From CAYJXA01 sp964404595 (GTDB taxonomy: Archaea > Nanobdellota > Nanobdellia > Woesearchaeales > GW2011-AR9), in assembly GCA_964404595.1 (NCBI GenBank), contig CAYOKQ010000053.1, forward strand, positions 1-10,792: DNA of 10,792 nucleotides. The letters are read 5' to 3'. Shown here piece after piece: positions 5,947-10,792 of this stretch (position 1 is its first letter; the number at the start of each line of letters is the position of its first letter). Below the pieces are notes generated by a model. The model was given only the letters and a program-made list of their open reading frames with translations, did no database searches and had not been told where the DNA came from. A program made the translations under genes and the position numbers.

Positions 5947-5954
5947 TTTATAAA
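5947..5954 (-). promoter_or_regulatory. palindromic TATA box, possibly bidirectional
   Basis: TTTATAAA is centred 28 bases from the ATG at 5922. Because it is self-complementary it can also work on the plus strand, where it is preceded by purine-rich GAAAGGGA (BRE-like). That direction predicts a start near 5976, 25 bases before the inverted-repeat region at 6001. Confidence 0.55.
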
Positions 5955-6143
5955 GTTTAGGTGAAGAAGGCACTATCCCAAAAGTGAGTGATATTGCGTA
6001 GAGCACGAGCAAAGCCAAGAAGTGAGGCGAGCTATGCTATTCGTAAGACGAATTAAGCTGCTTTTTCTATCAATAATCTCACGGCTGGAAAAAGACGAGC
6101 CGAACGGCCTGCTCGTGCTCAAAAACCACTACGCCACGAGCAA

Positions 6144-6179
6144 GTCCGATTTCTGTATGCATGTCGCAAGAAATCGGAC
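6144..6179. repeat. hairpin 2: 11-bp perfect inverted repeat
   Basis: GTCCGATTTCT (6144-6154) is the exact reverse complement of AGAAATCGGAC (6169-6179), with a 14-base loop. Inside the loop TGC/GCA can add three pairs beyond a 3-base bulge. Confidence 0.75.
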
Positions 6180-6196
6180 AATAACGGGGTGTCCTG

Positions 6197-6234
6197 AGAA
6201 ATTTGCTGAATTTTATCTATTAGAGCAAATTTCT
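6197..6234. repeat. hairpin 3: 11-bp perfect inverted repeat
   Basis: AGAAATTTGCT (6197-6207) pairs exactly with AGCAAATTTCT (6224-6234) around a 16-base loop. TCC (6192-6194) and GGA (6236-6238) can extend the stem past a small internal loop. Confidence 0.75.
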
Positions 6235-6241
6235 GGGATGC

Positions 6242-6278
6242 CAGAAAAGCACAAAGAGAAATTATTACTTTTCTGTGC
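6242..6278. repeat. hairpin 4 with an alternative register
   Basis: CAGAAAAG (6242-6249) pairs with CTTTTCTG (6268-6275). The same 3' arm can instead pair, shifted, as GCACA plus GAGAA (6249-6260, 2-base bulge) with TTTTC plus TGTGC (6269-6278). The two forms exclude each other. Confidence 0.6.
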
Positions 6279-6306
6279 ACAAGCAATAGCAGTTACATGT
6301 ACAAAT

Positions 6307-6783
6307 CTATTTCACTCCCCGCAGCTGATTCTCAATATCTCTTAATTGCTGCTCGAGCTCATCCAAATCACTTTTTTTAGAAGTTGGAGCTGGCGCTTCT
6401 TTGCGTGCGGGCATGCGCGGCAAGACCACTTTTTCTTCCATTTCTTCTTCGTGTTCTTGCATAAGTGGCTCAGGTACTTCGGGTTTAGCATGATGATTGG
6501 CAATTGGCTTTACTTTTCCTTTAGGAAAATGATGCCGTAACTTGACATCTACCAGATGATTTAATTCTTTTACATCATTTCGCAGCGTTGTGAATTGAGC
6601 TACTTTTTGTTCCTGCAGATGCCGAAATTGTTCATATCCCTGCATGAAGATAATCAAATCACGTAAAGATTCCAGTAGCTGCTTTCGGACCATCCGGGGA
6701 TCTTGTACCTGCACCACATACTCTGGCTCTTTTTCCTTGGCAGAAAGATGATGCTGTACTGCTGGTTTTGCTTTTTTAGCCAT
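6307..6783 (-). CDS. uncharacterised helical protein, third gene of the coiled-coil operon
   Basis: A 158-residue protein of unknown function. After a basic start (MAKKAKPAVQHH) comes a helical hairpin at about residues 23-95, with the stretch VRKQLLESLRDLIIFMQGYE and a second helix with TTLRNDVKELNHLVDVKLRHH. A Pro/Glu/Lys-rich flexible linker follows, and a short C-terminal coiled coil (LDELEQQLRDIENQL). No membrane segment or signal peptide is present. The ATG at 6783 is chosen because it stands one base after the stop of the preceding gene; an in-frame ATG at 6804 would add seven residues and overlap that gene. The shared helical-hairpin plan and tight spacing point to a complex with the two upstream products. 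The inverted-repeat region begins right after its stop. Confidence 0.68.
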   Translation of the reverse strand: MAKKAKPAVQHHLSAKEKEPEYVVQVQDPRMVRKQLLESLRDLIIFMQGYEQFRHLQEQKVAQFTTLRNDVKELNHLVDVKLRHHFPKGKVKPIANHHAKPEVPEPLMQEHEEEMEEKVVLPRMPARKEAPAPTSKKSDLDELEQQLRDIENQLRGVK

Positions 6784-6784
6784 A

Positions 6785-7012
6785 TTAAATTTGTTCCGGC
6801 TCATTTAAAGATTGGTTCATGAAGTCAATTTTCTTTTCAATTTCAACCAAAGCGCTTTGCCACATTTCAATCTGGTGATCTTCTTCATTTTTCAGTTCGT
6901 TGATTTTAGTTAAAGTTTCTTTAGCTTCGTCCATCTTTCTTCTGATTGCTTTCATTAATTCAAGTACGCTATTATAATCATCAATTTTGACGAAAACAGG
7001 CATTTGTTCCAT
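6785..7012 (-). CDS. small helical-hairpin protein, second gene of the coiled-coil operon
   Basis: A 75-residue protein made almost entirely of one helical hairpin. It begins MPVFVKIDDYNSVLELMKAI, turns at a polar segment near INELKNEEDHQ, and runs back through MWQSALVEIEKKIDFMNQSL. The opening FVKIDDYNSVL closely resembles FIKMEVYQHIL in the product of the gene before it, so the two share a domain. AGAGGG lies about 7 bases upstream of the ATG at 7012, supporting that start over the ATG at 7003. The gene sits 13 bases after the stop of the 154-residue protein gene and one base before the next. I have an impression of similar short proteins in other DPANN genomes but no named family. The function is unknown; subunit of a heteromeric coiled coil is inference. 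Confidence 0.75.
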   Translation of the reverse strand: MEQMPVFVKIDDYNSVLELMKAIRRKMDEAKETLTKINELKNEEDHQIEMWQSALVEIEKKIDFMNQSLNEPEQI

Positions 7013-7025
7013 TGGTATTCCCTCT

Positions 7026-7490
7026 TTATGCTTTAAACACTACTTTATCAGCTAGTAATAACCGGTCATGTACGCCTTTGACTGCGCGGCGTAATTTGAC
7101 GAAATTATGTTCTTCATTGTACTCGGATGTTTCTACTGCTTTATTAATATGGCTTAATTCTGTAATTTTAGACTTAACTTCATCCATCTCAGCTAAGATA
7201 TGTTGGTACACTTCCATTTTAATAAACAAAGGATTTGGTTCTGTTTTGATCGGCAGTGCAAATTTCTGTCTGCCAGCTAGCTTTGGAGCTTCAGGCATAG
7301 AATAATCTGTCGTTTCATCTTCAGGAAAAGTCATTGCTCTTCCCAAGCCCGCTGCCTCTTTGATTTGATCCGGCTCAATAACACGTGAAGATGATATTTT
7401 TCCCGGCAATCGCAAGGATCCTTCTTCTGGCAGCCTCCCTTCTGGAAAAGGAACTTTAGATACTTTTTTATGCCCAAATAGCCATCCCAT
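7026..7490 (-). CDS. uncharacterised protein, first gene of the coiled-coil operon
   Basis: A 154-residue protein with three parts. The first residues, MGWLFGHKK, form a short hydrophobic-then-basic patch that could touch a membrane, though no real transmembrane helix is present. Residues 10-85 are Pro/Gly/Glu-rich and probably flexible. Residues 86-154 form a helical hairpin (LFIKMEVYQHILAEMDEVKS, polar turn SEYNEEHNF, then LRRAVKGVHDRLLLADKVVF) resembling the whole of the next gene product. A TATA box at 7513-7518 is 25 bases upstream of the ATG, so this is the leaderless first gene of the operon. It diverges from the lamin-tail protein gene. Function is not known; scaffold or membrane-associated assembly is inference from architecture. 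Confidence 0.74.
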   Translation of the reverse strand: MGWLFGHKKVSKVPFPEGRLPEEGSLRLPGKISSSRVIEPDQIKEAAGLGRAMTFPEDETTDYSMPEAPKLAGRQKFALPIKTEPNPLFIKMEVYQHILAEMDEVKSKITELSHINKAVETSEYNEEHNFVKLRRAVKGVHDRLLLADKVVFKA

Positions 7491-7512
7491 AATTCATTGC
7501 AGGGATAGAACA

Positions 7513-7518
7513 TTTAAA
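7513..7518 (-). promoter_or_regulatory. TATA box of the three-gene coiled-coil operon
   Basis: TTTAAA (minus strand GTTTTTAAATG) lies about 25 bases from the ATG at 7490, matching a leaderless first gene; no Shine-Dalgarno motif precedes that ATG. Confidence 0.58.
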
Positions 7519-7552
7519 AACTTTGTTTAGTATTCTACAATAGTGAAAAAGA

Positions 7553-7580
7553 TTTAAAGGGCGACCTATTTCTTGGTGAT
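7553..7580 (+). promoter_or_regulatory. TATA-like element and strong Shine-Dalgarno of the lamin-tail protein gene
   Basis: TTTAAA at 7553-7558 is preceded by purine-rich GAAAAAG. GGTGAT at 7575-7580 matches the 16S 3' end and stands 3 bases before the ATG. If this TATA is used the mRNA would start near 7582 and exclude the GGTGAT; TTTAGTAT at 7526-7533 would give a leader that includes it. Which is used is not decidable by eye. Confidence 0.5.
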
Positions 7581-7583
7581 CTG

Positions 7584-9755
7584 ATGAAAAAAGTATGGTG
7601 GGCAGTAGCAATCGTACTACTTCCTCTTGTAGTGGGCGCTCTGGAGGTCAATGAAGTGATGTATGCTCCTACGGCCGCGTATGGCGGTTCAGGCAATGAA
7701 TGGATTGAGCTGTATAACGATAATGAGCGGGCCTATGGTGCTTTCTTTTGTTCTTTAGATGGAGCGGAGGTGGAGAATTTCACCGTAGAGCCTTACGGAT
7801 ATTTAGTAATTGCCAAAGTGCTTACAACTTTTACGGATTTTTACCCTAATATAACCGCCATCGATGGCAATTTTAATTTTAACAATGCCGGGGACACTAT
7901 CGTTTGGAACTGCAGCGATGTCAATCTATCTTTTAGCTATACCCCTGATCTTGGCGCACTGAGTAATGACAAGACTTTAGAACGTAACTTCGAACAAGAA
8001 TGGGGTGAAAGTAAAGAAGCGGGGGGAACCCCTGGTAGAGTGAACAGTATTGCCAACACCAGCTTCCATGATCTTACATTAGTCATTTCCGAAGTGATGG
8101 CTAACCCTTGGGAGAATGATGATTGGCCGGCTCCCGACGGCGAGTGGGTCGAATTATTTAATTACGGCGATCAAGAAGTGTACGCCGGCGGACTCAAGCT
8201 CACTGATGCGTATGGTGAGAATGAATTATTTATTGCAGAATCGTCCACATTAGGAGATATCTTTGTGTTGCCGGGAGAATATTTGGTGGTGTATCGGGAT
8301 GGAGACAGCGATTTTTCTCTTAATAATAATGGTTATGAAGAAGTGCGATTAATACAGGAAAAAGAGGATATGGATATTCTAATTGATTGGTTTTCCTACC
8401 CAGGCACCACCGAAGGAATGTCCTGGAGCATTATCGAAGAGGTGCCTTATTTAACTTCTCCCACCCCTCTTGAAGACAACGAATACACCGGAGAATGTAT
8501 CTGGGGCTTATTTATCGATACAAACAATTCCATCTACCGGCCGGAGGAATTTTCATTTTCAGTGATGGTCAATCGCTTTGCCGGACTCAAAGATGAGATA
8601 ACGGTTTATGGACAAATCGAGGATGAACATGGAGAGATAATCCGAACCTATACACCTTGGCAAAACGAGACAGTGGACTCAGATCGGCAGCAGCGATATT
8701 CACCCAATCTGCTGGCAGGCATGTATCAAATCAGTTTCTGGTTTGAGAATCCGCCTTGTTTGGATATTGATCCATCAGCATATCGTGTGACTAAGCTAAT
8801 TGGTATAAGCGATAGTTATCAACGATATGATTCCATGCTGCAAATTAACGAGCTCAACCTTGGCAGCGACAAGAAAGTCAAATGGGGGCAACAGTTTTCA
8901 ACTAAGCTTACTGCGTATCGCAGCAATGGCACGCAAAGCACGCTAGAGATATGGGCGGAAAAATCCGGCAAGATCATCAGCCAAAAAACCAAAGTGAATG
9001 CTCCGGCGCAATTCACCCAGTATTCTTTTACAATACCTCTGCAATTGATTCCTAACTGTGATGGAAAAATACATGATGGGGCGGCCACACTGCGCGTTGA
9101 GGGAATGGGCACCTCTGCTGCCCGAGATTTTACTATTGATAATGTCGATTCTAAAATTTGCACGGACTATCTGGATTATGTAGAGGATCAGGAAAAAGCC
9201 GATACCAAACTAGCATATTCCATCACTCAAATGCCCTCCTCTGTTGTTCCCGGCAGTGCATTTAAAGTTACTGCCAGCGTTCACAATGATGATAAATCTC
9301 ATCTTTACAATGTGTGGGCATACGTCTATAGGGGCAGTAAATGTTATTCCTGTAAGGAAAACACCCAAGATCGCGACTCAAACCTCGAAAAATTTACTCT
9401 CGATAGCAATGAAGACAAAGAAATATATTTTCCGCTTAAATTGGATGAGAATATAGATGAAGGGGAATATAAGATTAAAGTTATTTTTAATAAAGATAAT
9501 CAGAAAACAAACAAGGAAGCGGTGGAAACTTTCTACGTGCAAATGCCGGTTGAAACGAAAACTATCAATGATTCGATCTCTGTATTTGCTGAAGGCGATC
9601 CTAGATTTGGAGGGTCTTCTTTACGCTCGCGCATTACCGATGCTGCCGGAATTGTTGTATATGAATCAAATGATGTACGCTCCAAAAAAGCCATCCCTTA
9701 TTTGTTATTAATTTCAGCAGCGCTGGTGGTTGCGGTGATGTGGAAAAGGAAGTGA
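7584..9755 (+). CDS. secreted, membrane-anchored protein with two lamin-tail domains
   Basis: A 723-residue exported protein. Residues 1-19 are a signal peptide (MKKVWWAVAIVLLPLVVGA). Two lamin-tail (LTD) beta-sandwich domains follow: about 20-154 (LEVNEVMYAP, NEWIELYN, ending GGTPGRVNS) and about 162-300 (LVISEVMANP, GEWVELFN, ending TSPTPLEDNE). From about 303 to 690 come beta-rich Ig-like segments, including a CYSC pair (Cys587, Cys590) and a CARDB-like repeat ending EYKIKVIFNK. Residues 704-720 (IPYLLLISAALVVAVMW) form a C-terminal membrane anchor closed by KRK. Several N-x-S/T sites fit archaeal N-glycosylation. It therefore faces outward on the cell surface. LTD domains elsewhere often occur with secreted nucleases or adhesins, but no catalytic motif is seen here; an adhesive or envelope role is inference. 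It is transcribed alone, divergent from the coiled-coil operon. Confidence 0.85.
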   Translation: MKKVWWAVAIVLLPLVVGALEVNEVMYAPTAAYGGSGNEWIELYNDNERAYGAFFCSLDGAEVENFTVEPYGYLVIAKVLTTFTDFYPNITAIDGNFNFNNAGDTIVWNCSDVNLSFSYTPDLGALSNDKTLERNFEQEWGESKEAGGTPGRVNSIANTSFHDLTLVISEVMANPWENDDWPAPDGEWVELFNYGDQEVYAGGLKLTDAYGENELFIAESSTLGDIFVLPGEYLVVYRDGDSDFSLNNNGYEEVRLIQEKEDMDILIDWFSYPGTTEGMSWSIIEEVPYLTSPTPLEDNEYTGECIWGLFIDTNNSIYRPEEFSFSVMVNRFAGLKDEITVYGQIEDEHGEIIRTYTPWQNETVDSDRQQRYSPNLLAGMYQISFWFENPPCLDIDPSAYRVTKLIGISDSYQRYDSMLQINELNLGSDKKVKWGQQFSTKLTAYRSNGTQSTLEIWAEKSGKIISQKTKVNAPAQFTQYSFTIPLQLIPNCDGKIHDGAATLRVEGMGTSAARDFTIDNVDSKICTDYLDYVEDQEKADTKLAYSITQMPSSVVPGSAFKVTASVHNDDKSHLYNVWAYVYRGSKCYSCKENTQDRDSNLEKFTLDSNEDKEIYFPLKLDENIDEGEYKIKVIFNKDNQKTNKEAVETFYVQMPVETKTINDSISVFAEGDPRFGGSSLRSRITDAAGIVVYESNDVRSKKAIPYLLLISAALVVAVMWKRK
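8050..8067 (+). repeat. 18-base exact repeat, copy 1
   Basis: TTGCCAACACCAGCTTCC within the linker between the two LTD domains (encoding IANTSF) recurs exactly at 9791-9808 in the spacer after the gene. The match does not extend on either side. Confidence 0.7.
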
Positions 9756-9855
9756 AATAACCTGTCCCCAGTGCTACAGCAATATGGCTTTTGCCAACAC
9801 CAGCTTCCTCGTATGCCCAAATGCCGGCAGGTTTTCCTAAATTTTCTGGAAACCC
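9756..9855 (-). pseudogene. possible relic with a P-loop-like peptide
   Basis: The minus strand of the spacer reads, without a stop from 9855 onward, a peptide containing GIWAYEEAGVGKSHIAVALG. This looks like a Walker A strand-loop-helix of an IstB/DnaC-like ATPase, except that the first loop Gly is Glu. A TAA stands just upstream and there is no start codon or length for a gene, so at best it is a decayed fragment. The plus strand of the same bases also reads a peptide with CPQC and VCPN that recalls a zinc ribbon, so either reading could be accidental. Confidence 0.22.
9791..9808 (+). repeat. 18-base exact repeat, copy 2
   Basis: Same 18 bases as 8050-8067, same orientation, in the non-coding spacer downstream of the lamin-tail gene. 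On the minus strand it encodes part of a P-loop-like peptide. Confidence 0.7.
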
Positions 9856-9862
9856 TTAAAAA
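9856..9862 (+). promoter_or_regulatory. TATA-like box of the 191-residue protein - scpB operon
   Basis: TTAAAAA is centred 25 bases before the ATG at 9884, and no Shine-Dalgarno motif precedes the ATG, so a leaderless mRNA is likely. Confidence 0.5.
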
Positions 9863-9883
9863 CCCTTTCCCTTTCTAACCTCC

Positions 9884-10459
9884 ATGGTTACCATTACCTT
9901 TCGTGCTGTCATCGAAGTGCTGGGAAAACCACCAGAGCATGTTAAAGAATCGATGCAAGAGTACCTTCGGAAGCTTGAAGAAGATAAGAGATTTAAAATT
10001 CTTCATCAGGAATCAGCAGAAATGAAGAAGCAGGAAAAACAAGATTTATGGGCTGTCTTTGCAGAATTAGAAATCCAAACCACCCAATTAGAAAATCTAA
10101 CCATCTTTTGCTTGGACTATATGCCATCAACATTGGAAATTGTAGAACCCAAGCAGTTAAATATAACGGATTTTCAGTTCTCGCAATTCCTGAACGATTT
10201 ACAGACGAAGCTACATCAAATAGATCTGCTTGCCAAACATGTCAAGATTGAGAATGATCATCTGAAACGGAATTTAGGGGCTTTACTAGGCAATTATGTT
10301 CAGGTTCTGCTCAAACAAAACAACCTTGGTTCTGCTCAATTGAGCAAATTAACCGGGGTTTCTCAGGATCAACTAGAGGATTACCTTGATAAGCTGATGG
10401 ACGAAGGAAAAATAGATTTAAAAGAAGGGATATATTTCCTGAAGGAGAAAGAAAAATAA
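9884..10459 (+). CDS. uncharacterised protein encoded next to scpB: ferredoxin-like, helical and C-terminal HTH regions
   Basis: A 191-residue protein of unknown function. Residues 1-90 show an apparent beta-alpha-beta-beta-alpha-beta order of the ferredoxin-like type: TITFRAVIEVLG, helix HVKESMQEYLRKLEED, strands around FKILHQESAEM and LWAVFAELEIQT, helix LENLTIFCLDYM, and strand TLEIVEP. Residues 95-150 are helical (FSQFLNDLQTKLHQIDLLAK, then KIENDHLKRNLGALLGNYVQ), probably coiled coil. Residues 152-188 resemble a winged or simple helix-turn-helix (LGSAQLSKLTGVSQDQLEDY, DEGKIDLKEGIYFL). The stop is two bases before the scpB start, so the two are surely co-transcribed and perhaps partners. 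A role with SMC-ScpAB, or as a DNA-binding regulator, is inference. No known ScpA signature is visible. Confidence 0.72.
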   Translation: MVTITFRAVIEVLGKPPEHVKESMQEYLRKLEEDKRFKILHQESAEMKKQEKQDLWAVFAELEIQTTQLENLTIFCLDYMPSTLEIVEPKQLNITDFQFSQFLNDLQTKLHQIDLLAKHVKIENDHLKRNLGALLGNYVQVLLKQNNLGSAQLSKLTGVSQDQLEDYLDKLMDEGKIDLKEGIYFLKEKEK

Positions 10460-10461
10460 AC

Positions 10462-10792
10462 ATGGAACCAAACGAAAAAAAAGTGGAAGCGGTATTGTTT
10501 GCAGTAGGCCGGGAAATAACTACTGAGAGAATTGCGAGTTTGTGCGCTTTAGAAGTTGTGCAAGCCGAAGAACTTATTAGAAAAGTACAGGCTGATTATG
10601 AACACAAAGATCATTCTTTACGCATTGTACAAAAAGAAAATGGCTGGAAGTTAACCGTGCGGGACGAATTTGTGCCTTTAGTGAGTTCCATTGTGACTTC
10701 CACCGAACTGGAGCGGCCTTTAATGGAAACGTTGGCGGTTATCGCCTGGAAATATCCGATCGTGCAATCCGATGTCATTAAATTACGCGGCT
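10462..10792 (+). CDS. scpB: segregation and condensation protein B (ScpB), 3' end outside the window
   Basis: ScpB is the winged-helix (kite) subunit that binds the kleisin ScpA in the SMC-ScpAB complex, which folds and segregates chromosomes. The 110 residues visible start MEPNEKKVEAVLFAVGREIT, a standard ScpB opening, followed by the first winged helix with LRIVQKENGWKLTVRDEF, and reach the family hallmark ETLAVIAWKYPIVQSDVIKLRG at the window end. About 60-100 residues of the second winged helix should lie beyond. GGAG at 10444-10447 is 14 bases upstream, rather far; coupling to the preceding gene, whose stop is two bases before the ATG, is more likely to drive translation. Neither scpA nor smc is seen in this window. 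Confidence 0.92.
   Translation, partial: MEPNEKKVEAVLFAVGREITTERIASLCALEVVQAEELIRKVQADYEHKDHSLRIVQKENGWKLTVRDEFVPLVSSIVTSTELERPLMETLAVIAWKYPIVQSDVIKLRG

Larger units (their letters stand above)
6001..6275. ncRNA. candidate structured RNA or DNA element made of perfect inverted repeats
   Basis: The 384-base gap between two minus-strand genes (5923-6306) holds dense base-pairing potential. An 11-bp helix GAGCACGAGCA (6001-6011) with TGCTCGTGCTC (6110-6120) closes a domain. Inside it AGCC...GTGAG (6013-6016, 6022-6026) pairs with CTCACGGCT (6078-6086), ATTCGT/ACGAAT (6039-6053) forms a 3-base-loop hairpin, and GCC/GGC closes a GAAC loop (6099-6108). Three further hairpins follow. This is much more than chance predicts. 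The strand is unknown; a bidirectional TATA box at 5947-5954 could drive the plus strand, or the region could be the 3' part of the minus-strand operon. It does not look like tRNA, 5S rRNA, SRP RNA or RNase P RNA by eye. An open frame crosses it, but its product resembles nothing known and it is not called a gene. Confidence 0.42.

Noticed and set aside
6001..6280. Identification as RNase P RNA, SRP RNA, 5S rRNA or box C/D or H/ACA RNA
   Set aside because: AGTCC at 6143-6147 and CCGAAC at 6100-6105 faintly recall conserved words of RNase P RNA and 5S rRNA, but the surrounding conserved elements are missing, and AGTCC lies in an 11-bp hairpin incompatible with the RNase P core.
6294..6301. TACATGTA and the nearby TGTGCACA palindrome (6274-6281)
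   Set aside because: 8-base palindromes are expected by chance in a window of this size and have no clear partner.
6022..6345. 107-codon open frame on the plus strand across the inverted-repeat region
   Set aside because: The product resembles no family, the frame coincides with paired arms of perfect hairpins, overlaps the end of a minus-strand gene, and has no Shine-Dalgarno site. RNA or DNA structure explains the bases better.
9757..9840. Plus-strand zinc-ribbon-like peptide (CPQC...VCPN) after the lamin-tail gene
   Set aside because: There is no start codon before the first Cys pair in this frame, the second pair is incomplete, and the frame ends after about 30 codons.
1..10792. CRISPR array, intact insertion sequence, integrase or tRNA attachment site
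   Set aside because: No regularly spaced repeats, transposase or integrase motifs, or tRNA-like cloverleaf were seen.

Overview
The window reads as a chromosomal segment of an archaeon, most likely a DPANN-type lineage such as Woesearchaeota or Pacearchaeota (the phylum is inference). The archaeal assignment rests on genes for aIF2-beta, TFE, the Holliday junction resolvase Hjc and DUF424. It is also supported by TATA boxes lying 25-29 bases upstream of many start codons, which is the pattern of leaderless archaeal mRNAs. No bacterial-type sigma promoter, rRNA, tRNA, CRISPR array or intact insertion sequence was seen.

Layout. Bases 1-1684 hold information-processing genes: DUF424 and aIF2-beta form a minus-strand pair, a divergent one-helix membrane protein lies on the plus strand, and TFE converges on it. 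Bases 1800-2723 hold Hjc (plus) converging on a DUF2203 protein (minus). Bases 2777-3186 hold two small overlapping membrane-protein genes (plus). Bases 3244-5922 are minus-strand: a HAD-like protein translationally coupled to RNase Z, preceded by a DUF4346 / BtuF-like fusion that lacks a signal peptide. Bases 5923-6306 are non-coding and packed with perfect inverted repeats; this is the best candidate here for an undescribed structured RNA or DNA element. Bases 6307-7490 are a minus-strand operon of three small helical proteins that appear to share one helical-hairpin domain. Bases 7584-9755 encode a large secreted, membrane-anchored protein with two lamin-tail domains. Bases 9756-9883 are a short spacer with a possible relic. 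Bases 9884-10792 encode an unrecognised ferredoxin-like plus helical plus C-terminal HTH protein, followed two bases later by scpB, which runs off the window.

How genes work together. aIF2-beta and TFE serve translation and transcription initiation, RNase Z matures tRNA 3' ends, Hjc resolves recombination junctions, and ScpB acts with SMC and ScpA in chromosome organisation. The three-gene coiled-coil operon and the protein beside ScpB have no assigned function but have contexts and shared architecture that suggest protein complexes. Several start codons were moved from the longest open frame because TATA spacing, Shine-Dalgarno motifs or stop/start overlaps favour an internal start: aIF2-beta, HAD, RNase Z and the 158-residue coiled-coil protein.
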